A stretch of 40,916 bases of DNA from the NCBI GenBank assembly GCA_902788995.1, contig CADAMO010000007.1:1-40916 (forward strand), in the 5' to 3' direction. Position numbers and translations under genes: made by a program. How positions within the stretch are numbered: position 1 is the first letter of the stretch; each line of letters begins with the position of its first letter. The DNA comes from Oscillospiraceae bacterium. Lineage in GTDB: Bacteria; Bacillota; Clostridia; Oscillospirales; Acutalibacteraceae. The notes under the pieces were generated by a model that made no database searches, was not told where the DNA came from, and worked only from the letters and a program-made list of their open reading frames with translations. This document shows, in pieces, positions 8,056-15,833 of this stretch.

Positions 8056-8759
8056 AACTGCTTGCCGTGATCCCCGCCCGCAGCGGGTCCAAGGGGGTCA
8101 AAGATAAAAACATCCGGCTGTTGGCCGGAAAGCCCCTGCTGGCCTACAGCGTGGAGGCCGCGCTGGAAAGCGGCGAATTCGACGAGGTGATGGTCTCGAC
8201 GGATTCGGAAAAATACGCCGCCGTGGCCAAAGAATACGGGGCCGGCGTGCCCTTTCTGCGCAGCGAAGCAACCTCCGCCGACAACGCCGGCACGTGGGAC
8301 GCCGTGGACGAGGTGCTGGCCATGTACCGGGAGCGGGGCAAAGCCTTCGACGGCTTTTGCCTGCTGCAGCCCACCTCTCCCCTGCGCACCGCGGAGGATA
8401 TCCGCGGGGCCTGCCGGATCTTCCGGGAGAGGGCGGCCTTTGCCGTGGTCTCCGTCTGCGAAGCGGAGCATTCGCCCCTGCTGTGCGGGCAGCTGCCCGA
8501 AAACGGGGAGTTCGACGGTTTTCTGTCGCCGGAAAACCTGCGGCGGCGGCAGGAACTGGGGACCTTTTACCGGCTGAACGGGGCCATCTATCTGGTGGAC
8601 GCCCGGCGCTTTAAAACCGACCGGTTCTTTTACAAAAAGGGCAGCTACGCCTATATCATGCCCCAGGAGCGGAGCGTGGATATCGACACCCCGCTGGACT
8701 TTGCCATCGCGGAGGCTGTGATGAAGGCGCTGTGCGAGAATAAAAAAGGAGAGACATAA
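8052..8759 (+). CDS. legF: CMP-legionaminic acid synthetase (acylneuraminate cytidylyltransferase family)
   Basis: A 235-residue cytidylyltransferase starting MKLLAVIPARSGSKGVKDKN, the CTP-binding signature of CMP-NeuAc synthetases. Other family segments are LLQPTSPLRTAEDI, FYRLNGAIYLVD and a C-terminal DIDTPLDFAIAE with the metal-binding aspartates. It activates the nonulosonic acid with CTP, giving the donor for a glycosyltransferase such as the GT52 domain encoded at 11956-14475. The ATG at 8052 overlaps the legG stop by 4 bp. A longer reading frame upstream is only an out-of-phase extension inside legG. Confidence 0.9.
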   Translation: MKLLAVIPARSGSKGVKDKNIRLLAGKPLLAYSVEAALESGEFDEVMVSTDSEKYAAVAKEYGAGVPFLRSEATSADNAGTWDAVDEVLAMYRERGKAFDGFCLLQPTSPLRTAEDIRGACRIFRERAAFAVVSVCEAEHSPLLCGQLPENGEFDGFLSPENLRRRQELGTFYRLNGAIYLVDARRFKTDRFFYKKGSYAYIMPQERSVDIDTPLDFAIAEAVMKALCENKKGET

Positions 8760-8762
8760 ACG

Positions 8763-9779
8763 ATGAAATGCGCGATTTACGGCGCGGGCTCGCTGGGAAC
8801 GGTGCTTGGCGCTTACATGACCAAAAACGGCGCGGCGGTGGAGCTGGTCAACCGCAACAAGGCCCACGTGGCGGCGCTGAATGAAAAGGGCGCCCACATC
8901 CGGGGCACCGTGGACTTTGTGCAGCCGGTGAAGGCCATCACGCCCGATCAGCTGGAGGGCAAATACGACGTCTTCTTTCTGATGACGAAGCAGCTGTTCA
9001 ACGCGGAGGTGGTGACCTTCTTAAAGCCCTATCTGACGGAGGACGGCGTGATCGTGACGCTGCAGAACGGCATCCCTGAGCCCGGCATCGCCGAGATCGT
9101 GGGCAAGAACCACACCATGGGGTGCGTGGTGGAATGGGGCGCGTCGCTGGACGAGCCCGGCGTTTGCACCCTGACCAGCGAGCCGGATTCCCTCTCCTTC
9201 CACATGGGGGCCATGGAGGGCATCACCGACGCGCAGATCGCGCTGGTGAAGGGGCTGCTGGAAAAGATGTGCCCCGTGCACATGGAAGATAACCTGCTGG
9301 GGGCAAGATGGAGCAAGCTGCTGATCAACGCCACGTTTTCGGGCCTCGGCACCGTGGTGGGCGGCAACTTCGGCAGCGTTTCCGAAGACAAGCTGGTGAG
9401 GCAGGTGGCCATCCGGTGCATGAAGGAGTGCATCGACGTGGGCCACGCCGCGGGCGAGGAGTTCGCCCCGGTGCAGGGGAAGGATATCACGAAGCTGTTC
9501 TATTACCGGGGCGGCCTGAAAAGAGCTTTCGGAGAGGCGCTGCTGCCCATCGCCATGAAAAAGCACCGGGAGATCGTCCCCTCCATGCTGCAGGATATCC
9601 GCCACGGCAAGCCCTGCGAGGTGGACGCCATCAACGGCGTGGTGTGCGAATGGGGCCGCAAAAGCGGCATCCCCACCCCCATCAACGACCGCATCGTGGA
9701 GATCATCAAAAAAGAGCAGGCCGGCGACCTGCCCTGCGAATATAAGAATATCTACCTGATGCGGGACCTGATCCGGTGA
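8763..9779 (+). CDS. Ketopantoate reductase (PanE/ApbA)-like dehydrogenase
   Basis: A 338-residue NAD(P)-dependent protein with the PanE/ApbA layout: N-terminal Rossmann fold with GAGSLG (7-12), VTLQNGIPEP at the cofactor/substrate junction, and an all-helical C-terminal domain with RWSKLLINA, whose lysine corresponds to the catalytic lysine of ketopantoate reductases. It is the last gene of the leg operon, 3 bp after legF, with AAGGAG inside the legF tail. Pantoate synthesis would be odd here. Either it is co-transcribed housekeeping or it reduces a keto group on the nonulosonic acid or a linked sugar; nothing in the sequence decides this. Confidence 0.8.
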   Translation: MKCAIYGAGSLGTVLGAYMTKNGAAVELVNRNKAHVAALNEKGAHIRGTVDFVQPVKAITPDQLEGKYDVFFLMTKQLFNAEVVTFLKPYLTEDGVIVTLQNGIPEPGIAEIVGKNHTMGCVVEWGASLDEPGVCTLTSEPDSLSFHMGAMEGITDAQIALVKGLLEKMCPVHMEDNLLGARWSKLLINATFSGLGTVVGGNFGSVSEDKLVRQVAIRCMKECIDVGHAAGEEFAPVQGKDITKLFYYRGGLKRAFGEALLPIAMKKHREIVPSMLQDIRHGKPCEVDAINGVVCEWGRKSGIPTPINDRIVEIIKKEQAGDLPCEYKNIYLMRDLIR

Positions 9780-9806
9780 CGGAAGGGTCGCCCCATACAG
9801 ACGCAA

Positions 9807-10229
9807 AAACAAACAACCGGCGCAGCCTTCACGGCGCGGCTCCATAAGGCAGTATTTCATCATCATTTTCCGCCGCGCCGCAGCTAAATTCGCTTGACGG
9901 CGAGCGAAATTGACCTGCGGTCAGCTAAATTCCCTTCGGGAGCGAAATTCGCTCCGCGAGCTGATGGGCGAATTTAATTTAGCTGAAAACCGCAGGTTTT
10001 CAATTTAGCTGAAGCCGTAAGGCTTCAATTTAGCTGTTCGTGTCAGCGAACAATTTCGCTCATTCACATGCCGGACGGTAAACAATAGATAAAGTATTCA
10101 TCATTTCTGAAAGCATATAACCCACTATGACATTTTCATCGAATGGAAGATGTCATAGTGGGTTATTATTGATACAATGCAAGAACTGCCTTATCTGGTC
10201 TTGGCTCACGGCCCGCCGGTTGTTTGTTT
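9807..10229. repeat. Inverted-repeat-bounded non-coding segment with hairpin array
   Basis: Exact 16-bp inverted repeats (AAACAAACAACCGGCG at 9807-9822; its complement at 10214-10229) enclose 391 bp without a gene. Inside, from about 9881 to 10070, short hairpins of different sequence (CCCTTCGGG, AAAACCGCAGGTTTT, GAAGCCGTAAGGCTTC, GTTCGTGTCAGCGAAC) alternate with a repeated linker AATTTAGCT. A long stem follows at 10117-10166. The 16-bp ends suggest a mobile or duplicated unit, though no target-site duplication is evident. Confidence 0.55.
10117..10166. repeat. 21-bp near-perfect inverted repeat (long hairpin)
   Basis: Positions 10117-10137 pair with 10146-10166 with one G-T wobble and an 8-nt loop. 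It lies between the converging leg and flippase operons, so it could end transcription from either side, but no T-run follows on either strand. It is AT-richer than its surroundings. Confidence 0.6.
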
Positions 10230-10302
10230 CTCTTGGATCATGGTGAGGAGGACAGGATGGGGGGTTGGGGATATATCCCTTTGCGCGAAGACCTGTCCCA
10301 TG

Positions 10303-10455
10303 CGGTAGCGCGGCACCTCAGTGCCGCTCACGACGCAAACAACTTTTTATAAAACAAAAACAACGTTGTTTCTGAAAATCAATACGGTTCGGCTGATATT
10401 TCAGTTCGATCAATGAAACTTTGGTAAACAGCGGCACTGAGGTGCCGCGCTACCG
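10303..10455. repeat. 153-bp MITE-like element with perfect 26-bp inverted ends
   Basis: Arms 10303-10328 and 10430-10455 are exact reverse complements over 26 bp and contain the palindrome GCGGCACTGAGGTGCCGC. The AT-rich interior codes for nothing visible. The same 26-bp arms bound the element at 25153-25309, while the interiors differ. The rest of 10230-10523 shows no gene. Confidence 0.8.
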
Positions 10456-10523
10456 TGAGGGGGCAACCTTTCCTGTCAAAGGAAACGCCCAGGCTTGGGG
10501 AAGCGCCGTGCGGCACGGGGCCG

Positions 10524-11954
10524 TCAGAAAATGCTCTTCTGCTTGAACACGACCCGGTAGAGGAGGAACACCCCCAGCGCCGCGCCGATGGCCCAGCGGG
10601 CGATCCAGACGCCGTCCAGCGCGTAGCACAGGGCCGCGCAGGCCACCACCGCCAAGAGCCCGGGCAGGAACTGCCGCATGCGGTAGTGGTATTCACCCTT
10701 GCCCACCAGGCGTTTTGCGATCAGGTGGTGGAAAAGGAACAGCGCCGCGTAGGACAGCAGCGTTGCCGCCGCCGCGCCCATTTCGCCGAAAGCGCGGATG
10801 AGGAAATAGTTGGCGACCACGTTGACCACCGCCGCGCAGGTGGTGCCGAGGGCGATCATGCTGCTCTTTTTGTGGAAGAACTCAAAATTCACCGGGAAGG
10901 AATAGAGGAAGATCATATAGAAGGACACCGTCATCACCGGCAGCAGCCGTCGCCCGGCGGCATAGGAGCTGTCGATCAGCACGCCGTAGACCTCCGGCAC
11001 CAGCAGCATAAAGCCCATGGTCAGCACCGTGAACAGCAGCAGATAGCGGCCGCTGCGCAGACGGATCTCCTCCCGTTTTTCTTCCTTGGCCATATCGTAA
11101 TAGAGGGGCACCCAGGTGTTGTTCAGCGCCAGATAGATGATGTTAATCACGTGGGCGACGTTGAAGGCCGCCGAGTAGACGCCCACCGCGGCGTCGTCTG
11201 ACAGCAGCTTTTGCAGCATGAGGATATCGCAGTGGGACAGGGCGATCTGGGACAGGCTGTGCAGCACCAGCGGCAGGCACAGGGGCAAGCAGAACCGCCA
11301 GTATTGCCGGTTGAAGCCGGTTTTGCCCCGGGCAAAGATCATGCCCATGAGGAACAGGCCGATGATGAAATTGGGCAGGGCGTAACCCATGATGCGGCCG
11401 GATTGCAGGGCCTCGTCGGTCTGCGCCCGGGTAACCAGCCACAGAGCCAGCCCCACGGAACAGCCGGAGGTGAGCACGGAGATGACGAAATTGGCCGCCG
11501 CCTGCTTGTGCTGGATCAGCTTGGAGGAGGCGAAGTTGATAAGATACGCGCCGAAGCTGTGCATCAGCAGAAAGACGATGAGACGGGAATTCAGCTCCGT
11601 CAGCCCCGCGATGGGCCGGATCAGCGCCGCCACAACGGCCGCCACCGCGGCGGAGGTGAGGCAGGAGAGTGACAGGATGCTGGAATAGTACCGGTCATGC
11701 TCATACTCGCTGATATGTACCCGCGCCGTGGCGATGGTGCCGCCGGTCTGGACGCCCATGACGATGGTCAGTACCTGCATCCAGGTGGTATAGACCGACA
11801 CCACGCCGAAATTCGCCGCGCCAAGCAGGCGGGTAAAGATCGGGATGGTGAAAAAATTGATGCCGTTGAGGATGACCGGCCCCAGAATGTTGAAAAAGGC
11901 CAGCCGGTTCGCCGAAGCGCTGCCGTTTTTGTTCAGCTGAAAAGGATTTTTCAT
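10524..11954 (-). CDS. Wzx-like polysaccharide flippase (MOP superfamily)
   Basis: A 476-residue integral membrane protein with about 12-14 hydrophobic segments, opening with a short basic N-terminus and the segment ILGPVILNGINFFTIPIFTRLLG, typical of the polysaccharide export (Wzx/RfbX) branch of the MOP superfamily. Such proteins turn lipid-linked glycan units across the cytoplasmic membrane. It follows the polymerase/GT52 gene with a single base between stop and start (TGATATG), so the three minus-strand genes form one operon that ends here. A clear terminator was not found; the hairpins of 9807-10455 lie beyond. Specificity is unknown, but the neighbouring leg operon points to a nonulosonic acid glycan. 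Confidence 0.85.
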   Translation of the reverse strand: MKNPFQLNKNGSASANRLAFFNILGPVILNGINFFTIPIFTRLLGAANFGVVSVYTTWMQVLTIVMGVQTGGTIATARVHISEYEHDRYYSSILSLSCLTSAAVAAVVAALIRPIAGLTELNSRLIVFLLMHSFGAYLINFASSKLIQHKQAAANFVISVLTSGCSVGLALWLVTRAQTDEALQSGRIMGYALPNFIIGLFLMGMIFARGKTGFNRQYWRFCLPLCLPLVLHSLSQIALSHCDILMLQKLLSDDAAVGVYSAAFNVAHVINIIYLALNNTWVPLYYDMAKEEKREEIRLRSGRYLLLFTVLTMGFMLLVPEVYGVLIDSSYAAGRRLLPVMTVSFYMIFLYSFPVNFEFFHKKSSMIALGTTCAAVVNVVANYFLIRAFGEMGAAAATLLSYAALFLFHHLIAKRLVGKGEYHYRMRQFLPGLLAVVACAALCYALDGVWIARWAIGAALGVFLLYRVVFKQKSIF

Positions 11955-11955
11955 A

Positions 11956-14475
11956 TCACCGTTTCACCGAGCGGAGGATCTGCTCCAGCTCCTCCATCGT
12001 TTGCGGCACAAACACCTTCTCCGGGCGCCGGTAAGAGGCCCTGAACCCGTCGATCAGGTCGTAGATACGGCGGTCGGCCTCGTTATCCGGGTCCGCCGTC
12101 AAGAGCCTGAGGGTGAAGATCACCGTGGGCTCTTTGTCGCAGAGCATTTTCGGGGTCAGCAGCGCCGTGGAATAGGCGCCGATCAGGACGCTTTCGTCCG
12201 TGATCTGCCGCAGGCACTCCAGCTCCCAAAGGTTCGGGATATCGCAGACGGGGATCTCCCCCAGGGAGGACAGCTGCTGGCGGGGATGGACGCGGCCCAC
12301 GGCCCGGTCGCCGAAGACCTGCGCCACCAGACGCAGCAGGGCGTCTTCCTTTTCCTTCACAAAGCCGGGGCGCTCTTCCAGCGGCTGGGTCAGATAGACC
12401 GCCTTGCCCCGGTAGGCGTCGTTGGGCACGTAGCCGAACACCGTTTCCGCCTCGGCGGCGGCTTCCTCCGTCAGCGGGGGCAGGGGCAGCGTCTTCGCCC
12501 CCACGCCGCTCTGGGACATGGCGGGGTTGGAAAGGTAGAGGGTATCGGGATCGAGGTTCAGCGCGCCGTCAAAAAACAGGGCGTTGAGCAGGTTGAAGGC
12601 GGGGGAATTGTAATCCCGCACCATGTTGCCGAAGTAGGAGCCCACGCCGTCGTCAAACATCAGCGCCGTCGCCTGCGGATAGGCGCGCCGCAGGGCGATG
12701 GAGGCGGAGGTCTGTGAGCTGGCCCCCACGCGGGAATAGCTCTTGACCGGCAGCTTGCCCCGGGCCATGGTCTTCAAGGCGGTTTCCGGCAAAAACAGCC
12801 GGTAGAAGGTGGTGAGCTTTCCCTTCAGCGAATCGGTCTTTTCAAAGGCGTCCAGCTCGTAGACGTGGTTGAAGGCGCCGCACTCCCGCAGGCGGGCGGC
12901 GACGGCCTCCGACTGCTGGAAGGGATGGGCCAGATACAGGTCCGTTTTCCCCGCGGAGTCTTCGGCGTTCCCCCGCACGAAGGCCAGGCAGTTGAGCGCC
13001 TGCAGCGGGGTGGAGGCCATGAGGGCGATGCGGTCGTTTTCGCAGCCCTTCACGCCCTCTTTGCTCTTGCGGTAGAGGTCCGCCAGCGCCACGGCGAGGC
13101 CGAGGCAGAACCAGAAGATCAGTCCGATGGGGTCCTGCCGGTGGTAAACCAGATGGGATTCCCCCACGCCGTTGACCGCCAGCGCCGCCACAAGGGCCGT
13201 CAGCGACGCGATTGCGTTGTAGGTGCGGGTCCCCGCCTTGGTCAGCAGCAGCGTCCGCAGCAGCTTTTGCACCAGCAGCAGAGCAAAGGCCGCGAACAGC
13301 AGCAGGCCCACCGCGCCGGAATAGACGAGGATCTGGATCACGATATTATGGAAGTACCCGTTGTGGAGGTACATCAGCTCTTTTTCCGTCTCCGTCAGGG
13401 CGGACATATCGAACCGCCGCGCCGCGGAGATCTCGTCCACGTTGGCGTCCGCCAGCCCGAAGGGCAGCGCATGCCGGACGATCTTCCACCCGCCGGACCA
13501 GATGACCATGCGGATGGCGGAGGTCTCGTCGCCCTCTTCCACCCGTTCGATCAGGATCCGGTCGTCCTCCTCCCCTTCTTCACCGGAGGCGGAGATCAGG
13601 GAGGGCACGTAGGACATGACGAAGCGCACGCCCCGCATGGCGCCGTCGGCAGCCCCCGCCGCCACCACGCAGACGAGAAGGGTGATCAGCGCCGTTTTCA
13701 CCGGGCGGTAACGGCCGGACAGGCGGGGAACCAGCAGGAACGCCGCCATCACGCAGGCCGCGGCCGCCGCCGAAAGCAGGCCGCCCTTGGACAGGGTAAG
13801 GGAGAAATAGACGAACTGGATCACCGTGTTGACGATGAAGAACCAGCCGCCCTTCTGCTTTTTGCCGTCCTTCGTCAGGAAAAGGAACACTACGCCGGCA
13901 ACGGCGATGAGGGCCAGCAGCGCCCCGGGGTTGGGGCTGGCGTATACGCCGAAAAGGCGGTTGTCAAAAAAGCCCTGCTTGTAGGTCTCTTCGCCCCGCT
14001 CCAGCAGCACCTTGGTCTGCAGCGCGAACATGACGAGGGAGGCAAGGCTGCCGAAGAAGGTGATGACGTTGACGATCACGAAGGCGCGCCTGGCCGTGCG
14101 GATCAGCCGTTCCGCCGGCGCGTCGCGGTCAGCCGTATAGAGCAGGAAGAAGCTGATGGCCAGATGCAGCCAGTGCTTGAGGCCCGTCACCAGCACGTCC
14201 CGGTGGAGCAGCACGGTAAGCCCGTAGGCCCCGAGGATCAGCAGCGGCATCACCCAGCAGGCGGAACGGAACAGCCGCCGTTTCGTCAGCAGGTCCCAGC
14301 CGATGAGACCCACGCCCCAAAGGAAGCAGGCCTTGGCGACGGGAGAGACCACGTTGATCAAAAAGGGAAAGGACAGTAAGACGCAGACCGTCAGGTAGCA
14401 CAGGGTGAACACCTCACGGCTGACAAACAGCGATAAAACTTTGTTATTTTCGACCCAGTCTGTGAATTTTTTCAT
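11956..14475 (-). CDS. Fusion: O-antigen ligase/polymerase (Wzy_C) with GT52 sialyltransferase-like domain
   Basis: An 839-residue protein. Residues 1 to about 470 are a polytopic O-antigen ligase/Wzy-type unit: many hydrophobic segments, LTLSKGGLLS (226-235), a long outer loop (about 280-370), then HNGYFHNIVIQILVYSGAVG (371-390). Residues about 475-839 are soluble and resemble GT52, which includes bacterial sialyltransferases: LMASTPLQALNCL near its start, FDDG (607-610) and RVHPRQ (728-733), matching the acidic-acidic-Gly and His-Pro motifs. The joint reads SKEGVKGCENDRIALMAS. The ATG at 14475 (GGAG just upstream, 8 bp after the GT2 stop) was chosen over an upstream frame extension that shadows the GT2 gene. 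A GTG at 13053 could start a separate GT52 protein. With CMP-Leg made next door, the GT52 part is a plausible legionaminyltransferase. Confidence 0.75.
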   Translation of the reverse strand: MKKFTDWVENNKVLSLFVSREVFTLCYLTVCVLLSFPFLINVVSPVAKACFLWGVGLIGWDLLTKRRLFRSACWVMPLLILGAYGLTVLLHRDVLVTGLKHWLHLAISFFLLYTADRDAPAERLIRTARRAFVIVNVITFFGSLASLVMFALQTKVLLERGEETYKQGFFDNRLFGVYASPNPGALLALIAVAGVVFLFLTKDGKKQKGGWFFIVNTVIQFVYFSLTLSKGGLLSAAAAACVMAAFLLVPRLSGRYRPVKTALITLLVCVVAAGAADGAMRGVRFVMSYVPSLISASGEEGEEDDRILIERVEEGDETSAIRMVIWSGGWKIVRHALPFGLADANVDEISAARRFDMSALTETEKELMYLHNGYFHNIVIQILVYSGAVGLLLFAAFALLLVQKLLRTLLLTKAGTRTYNAIASLTALVAALAVNGVGESHLVYHRQDPIGLIFWFCLGLAVALADLYRKSKEGVKGCENDRIALMASTPLQALNCLAFVRGNAEDSAGKTDLYLAHPFQQSEAVAARLRECGAFNHVYELDAFEKTDSLKGKLTTFYRLFLPETALKTMARGKLPVKSYSRVGASSQTSASIALRRAYPQATALMFDDGVGSYFGNMVRDYNSPAFNLLNALFFDGALNLDPDTLYLSNPAMSQSGVGAKTLPLPPLTEEAAAEAETVFGYVPNDAYRGKAVYLTQPLEERPGFVKEKEDALLRLVAQVFGDRAVGRVHPRQQLSSLGEIPVCDIPNLWELECLRQITDESVLIGAYSTALLTPKMLCDKEPTVIFTLRLLTADPDNEADRRIYDLIDGFRASYRRPEKVFVPQTMEELEQILRSVKR

Positions 14476-14483
14476 GATCTCCG

Positions 14484-15536
14484 TTACTTTCTGATATATT
14501 TCTTGAACAGCCCCACCGCTTTCTGCTGCGACAGGTCCGCGCCCGCGGCCAGCGTCAGCACGAAGGCGGCGTTTTCTTTCTGCATTTCCGACGCGATCAG
14601 CTTCTGCTTCGCCCCGGCGGGACGGAACTCCGCCAGCGCCTGCTTGGTGACCGGGTCCCGCAGCATCGCCTTGGCCAGCTCCTTCTGCCGCCCCACGGAA
14701 AGGCCTGCCTTTTCGCACCGGTTGCGCACGGCGGCGGAGATCAGGTGCTTGATGTGGGAATAGGCGATAAAGCTGGCGTTCGGTTCATCCAGCGCGTTTT
14801 CCCGCAGAAGGAAATCGCGTTCCAGCCCGTATTTGCGCTTTGCCAGCTCAAAAAAGGCGGGGCTGTACCGGCTGACCAGCGTTTCAAAGGCGTGGCGGCG
14901 GTAGTGGTAGAGGGGCTCGGACAGGGTTTCCACTGTGGGGGACGCGGAAAAGACCGCGATATTGAAGAGGAAATCCTCGATCAGCTCGGTGCTTTCAAAG
15001 AGAAGGGCTTTTTCTTCGAGAAAGGCGCGGCGGTAGACCTTGTTCCACGCGAAGGGGAAGACCCGCGCCTCGTTCAGGGCGATGAAAATTGACGCCGGCG
15101 TATCGCCCTTTGCCGTGGAAAGCTCCCGAGGCGACAGCGCCTCCGTCCATTCGATATTTTCCGCCTTGTCCTCGTATTCGCAGAGAACGCCGAAGACCAG
15201 CAGGTCGGTCTCGCCCGTCAGGCGCGGCCCGCAGACGGCGAGCAGCTCCCCCGACACGGTATCGTCGGAATCGACGAAGATCACGTAGTCCCCGGCGGCG
15301 ACGGAAAGACCTGTGTTGCGGGCAAAGCCGAGGCCCTCGTTTTTCTCCTTATGGATCACGCGGATCCGCCCGTCCCGCCGGGCCAGCTCGTCGCACAGGG
15401 CCGGCGCGCCGTCCGGGGAACAGTCGTCCACCAGCAGCACCTCAAAGTCGGTCTCCTGCTGGGCCAGGATGGAATCCACACAACGGGAAAGGTAGCGTTC
15501 CGTGCCGTAGACCGGAACGATAAAGGAATATTTCAA
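14484..15536 (-). CDS. Family 2 glycosyltransferase
   Basis: A 350-residue GT-A enzyme. Motifs in order: YSFIVPVYG (3-11), VLLVDDCSPDG (33-43), NEGLGFARNTGL (66-77) and FVDSDD (87-92), the last holding the DxD metal/nucleotide site. It transfers an unidentified sugar during surface glycan assembly, in an operon with the polymerase/GT52 and flippase genes. A TTG start at 15536 was chosen because AGGA lies 10 nt upstream and it gives the usual MKYSFIVPVYG beginning. An ATG at 15584 would add 16 residues but has no ribosome binding site. A string of hairpins lies between this gene and its likely promoter. Confidence 0.82.
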   Translation of the reverse strand: MKYSFIVPVYGTERYLSRCVDSILAQQETDFEVLLVDDCSPDGAPALCDELARRDGRIRVIHKEKNEGLGFARNTGLSVAAGDYVIFVDSDDTVSGELLAVCGPRLTGETDLLVFGVLCEYEDKAENIEWTEALSPRELSTAKGDTPASIFIALNEARVFPFAWNKVYRRAFLEEKALLFESTELIEDFLFNIAVFSASPTVETLSEPLYHYRRHAFETLVSRYSPAFFELAKRKYGLERDFLLRENALDEPNASFIAYSHIKHLISAAVRNRCEKAGLSVGRQKELAKAMLRDPVTKQALAEFRPAGAKQKLIASEMQKENAAFVLTLAAGADLSQQKAVGLFKKYIRK

Positions 15537-15589
15537 AGCGTCCGCATCCTTTATTTTTTGAATCATCACGGATATTCGTGTCATTTAAG

Positions 15590-15755
15590 TTTTCGCTCAA
15601 GCCTTTTTCAAAAGGCTTGCGGTTTCCAAAGGCAGCGCCTTTGGTCGCCCGCCGCAGCGGGCGAAATCCCTGCGCTTTATCAGCGCAGGAGGTTGTTAAG
15701 GAACCCTCGCCGGGGGTTCCTTAAGTGCGAAGCACTTTCGTTACACATATTTCCG
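15590..15755. repeat. Mosaic array of six consecutive hairpins
   Basis: Six back-to-back stems of unrelated sequence: AAGCCTTTTTCAAAAGGCTT, CCAAAGGCAGCGCCTTTGG, GCCCGCCGCAGCGGGC, CCTGCGCTTTATCAGCGCAGG (21 nt, stem CCTGCGC), AAGGAACCC paired with GGGTTCCTT, and AGTGCGAAGCACT. No gene is present. The array sits between the U32 gene terminator and the GT2 start, so it would be the leader of the glycan operon if that is transcribed from about 15785. Confidence 0.75.
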
Positions 15756-15782
15756 TGAGGATCCGTTTTTTCTTTAAATTTT

Positions 15783-15791
15783 ATTGTATCA
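15783..15791 (-). promoter_or_regulatory. Possible extended -10 for the glycan operon
   Basis: TGATACAAT on the minus strand is one base from an extended -10 (TGnTATAAT). No good -35 is visible, and the terminator of the preceding gene lies just upstream. If active, the transcript would carry the hairpin array at 15590-15755. Confidence 0.3.
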
Positions 15792-15798
15792 CAGTCTA

Positions 15799-15833
15799 TA
15801 AAAAAAAGCTACTGTTTTTTACAGCAGCTTTTT
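15799..15833 (-). terminator. Intrinsic terminator overlapping the U32 stop codon
   Basis: On the minus strand AAAGCTGCTGT and ACAGTAGCTTT pair around an A-rich loop, followed by a run of about eight T. The upstream stem arm includes the last codons and stop of the U32 gene, so the two-gene transcript from 24930 ends here. Confidence 0.85.

Noticed and set aside
14476..14718. Longer start for the polymerase/GT52 gene
   Set aside because: The added residues are an out-of-frame reading of the GT2 gene; the ATG at 14475 has a ribosome binding site and begins a typical sequence.
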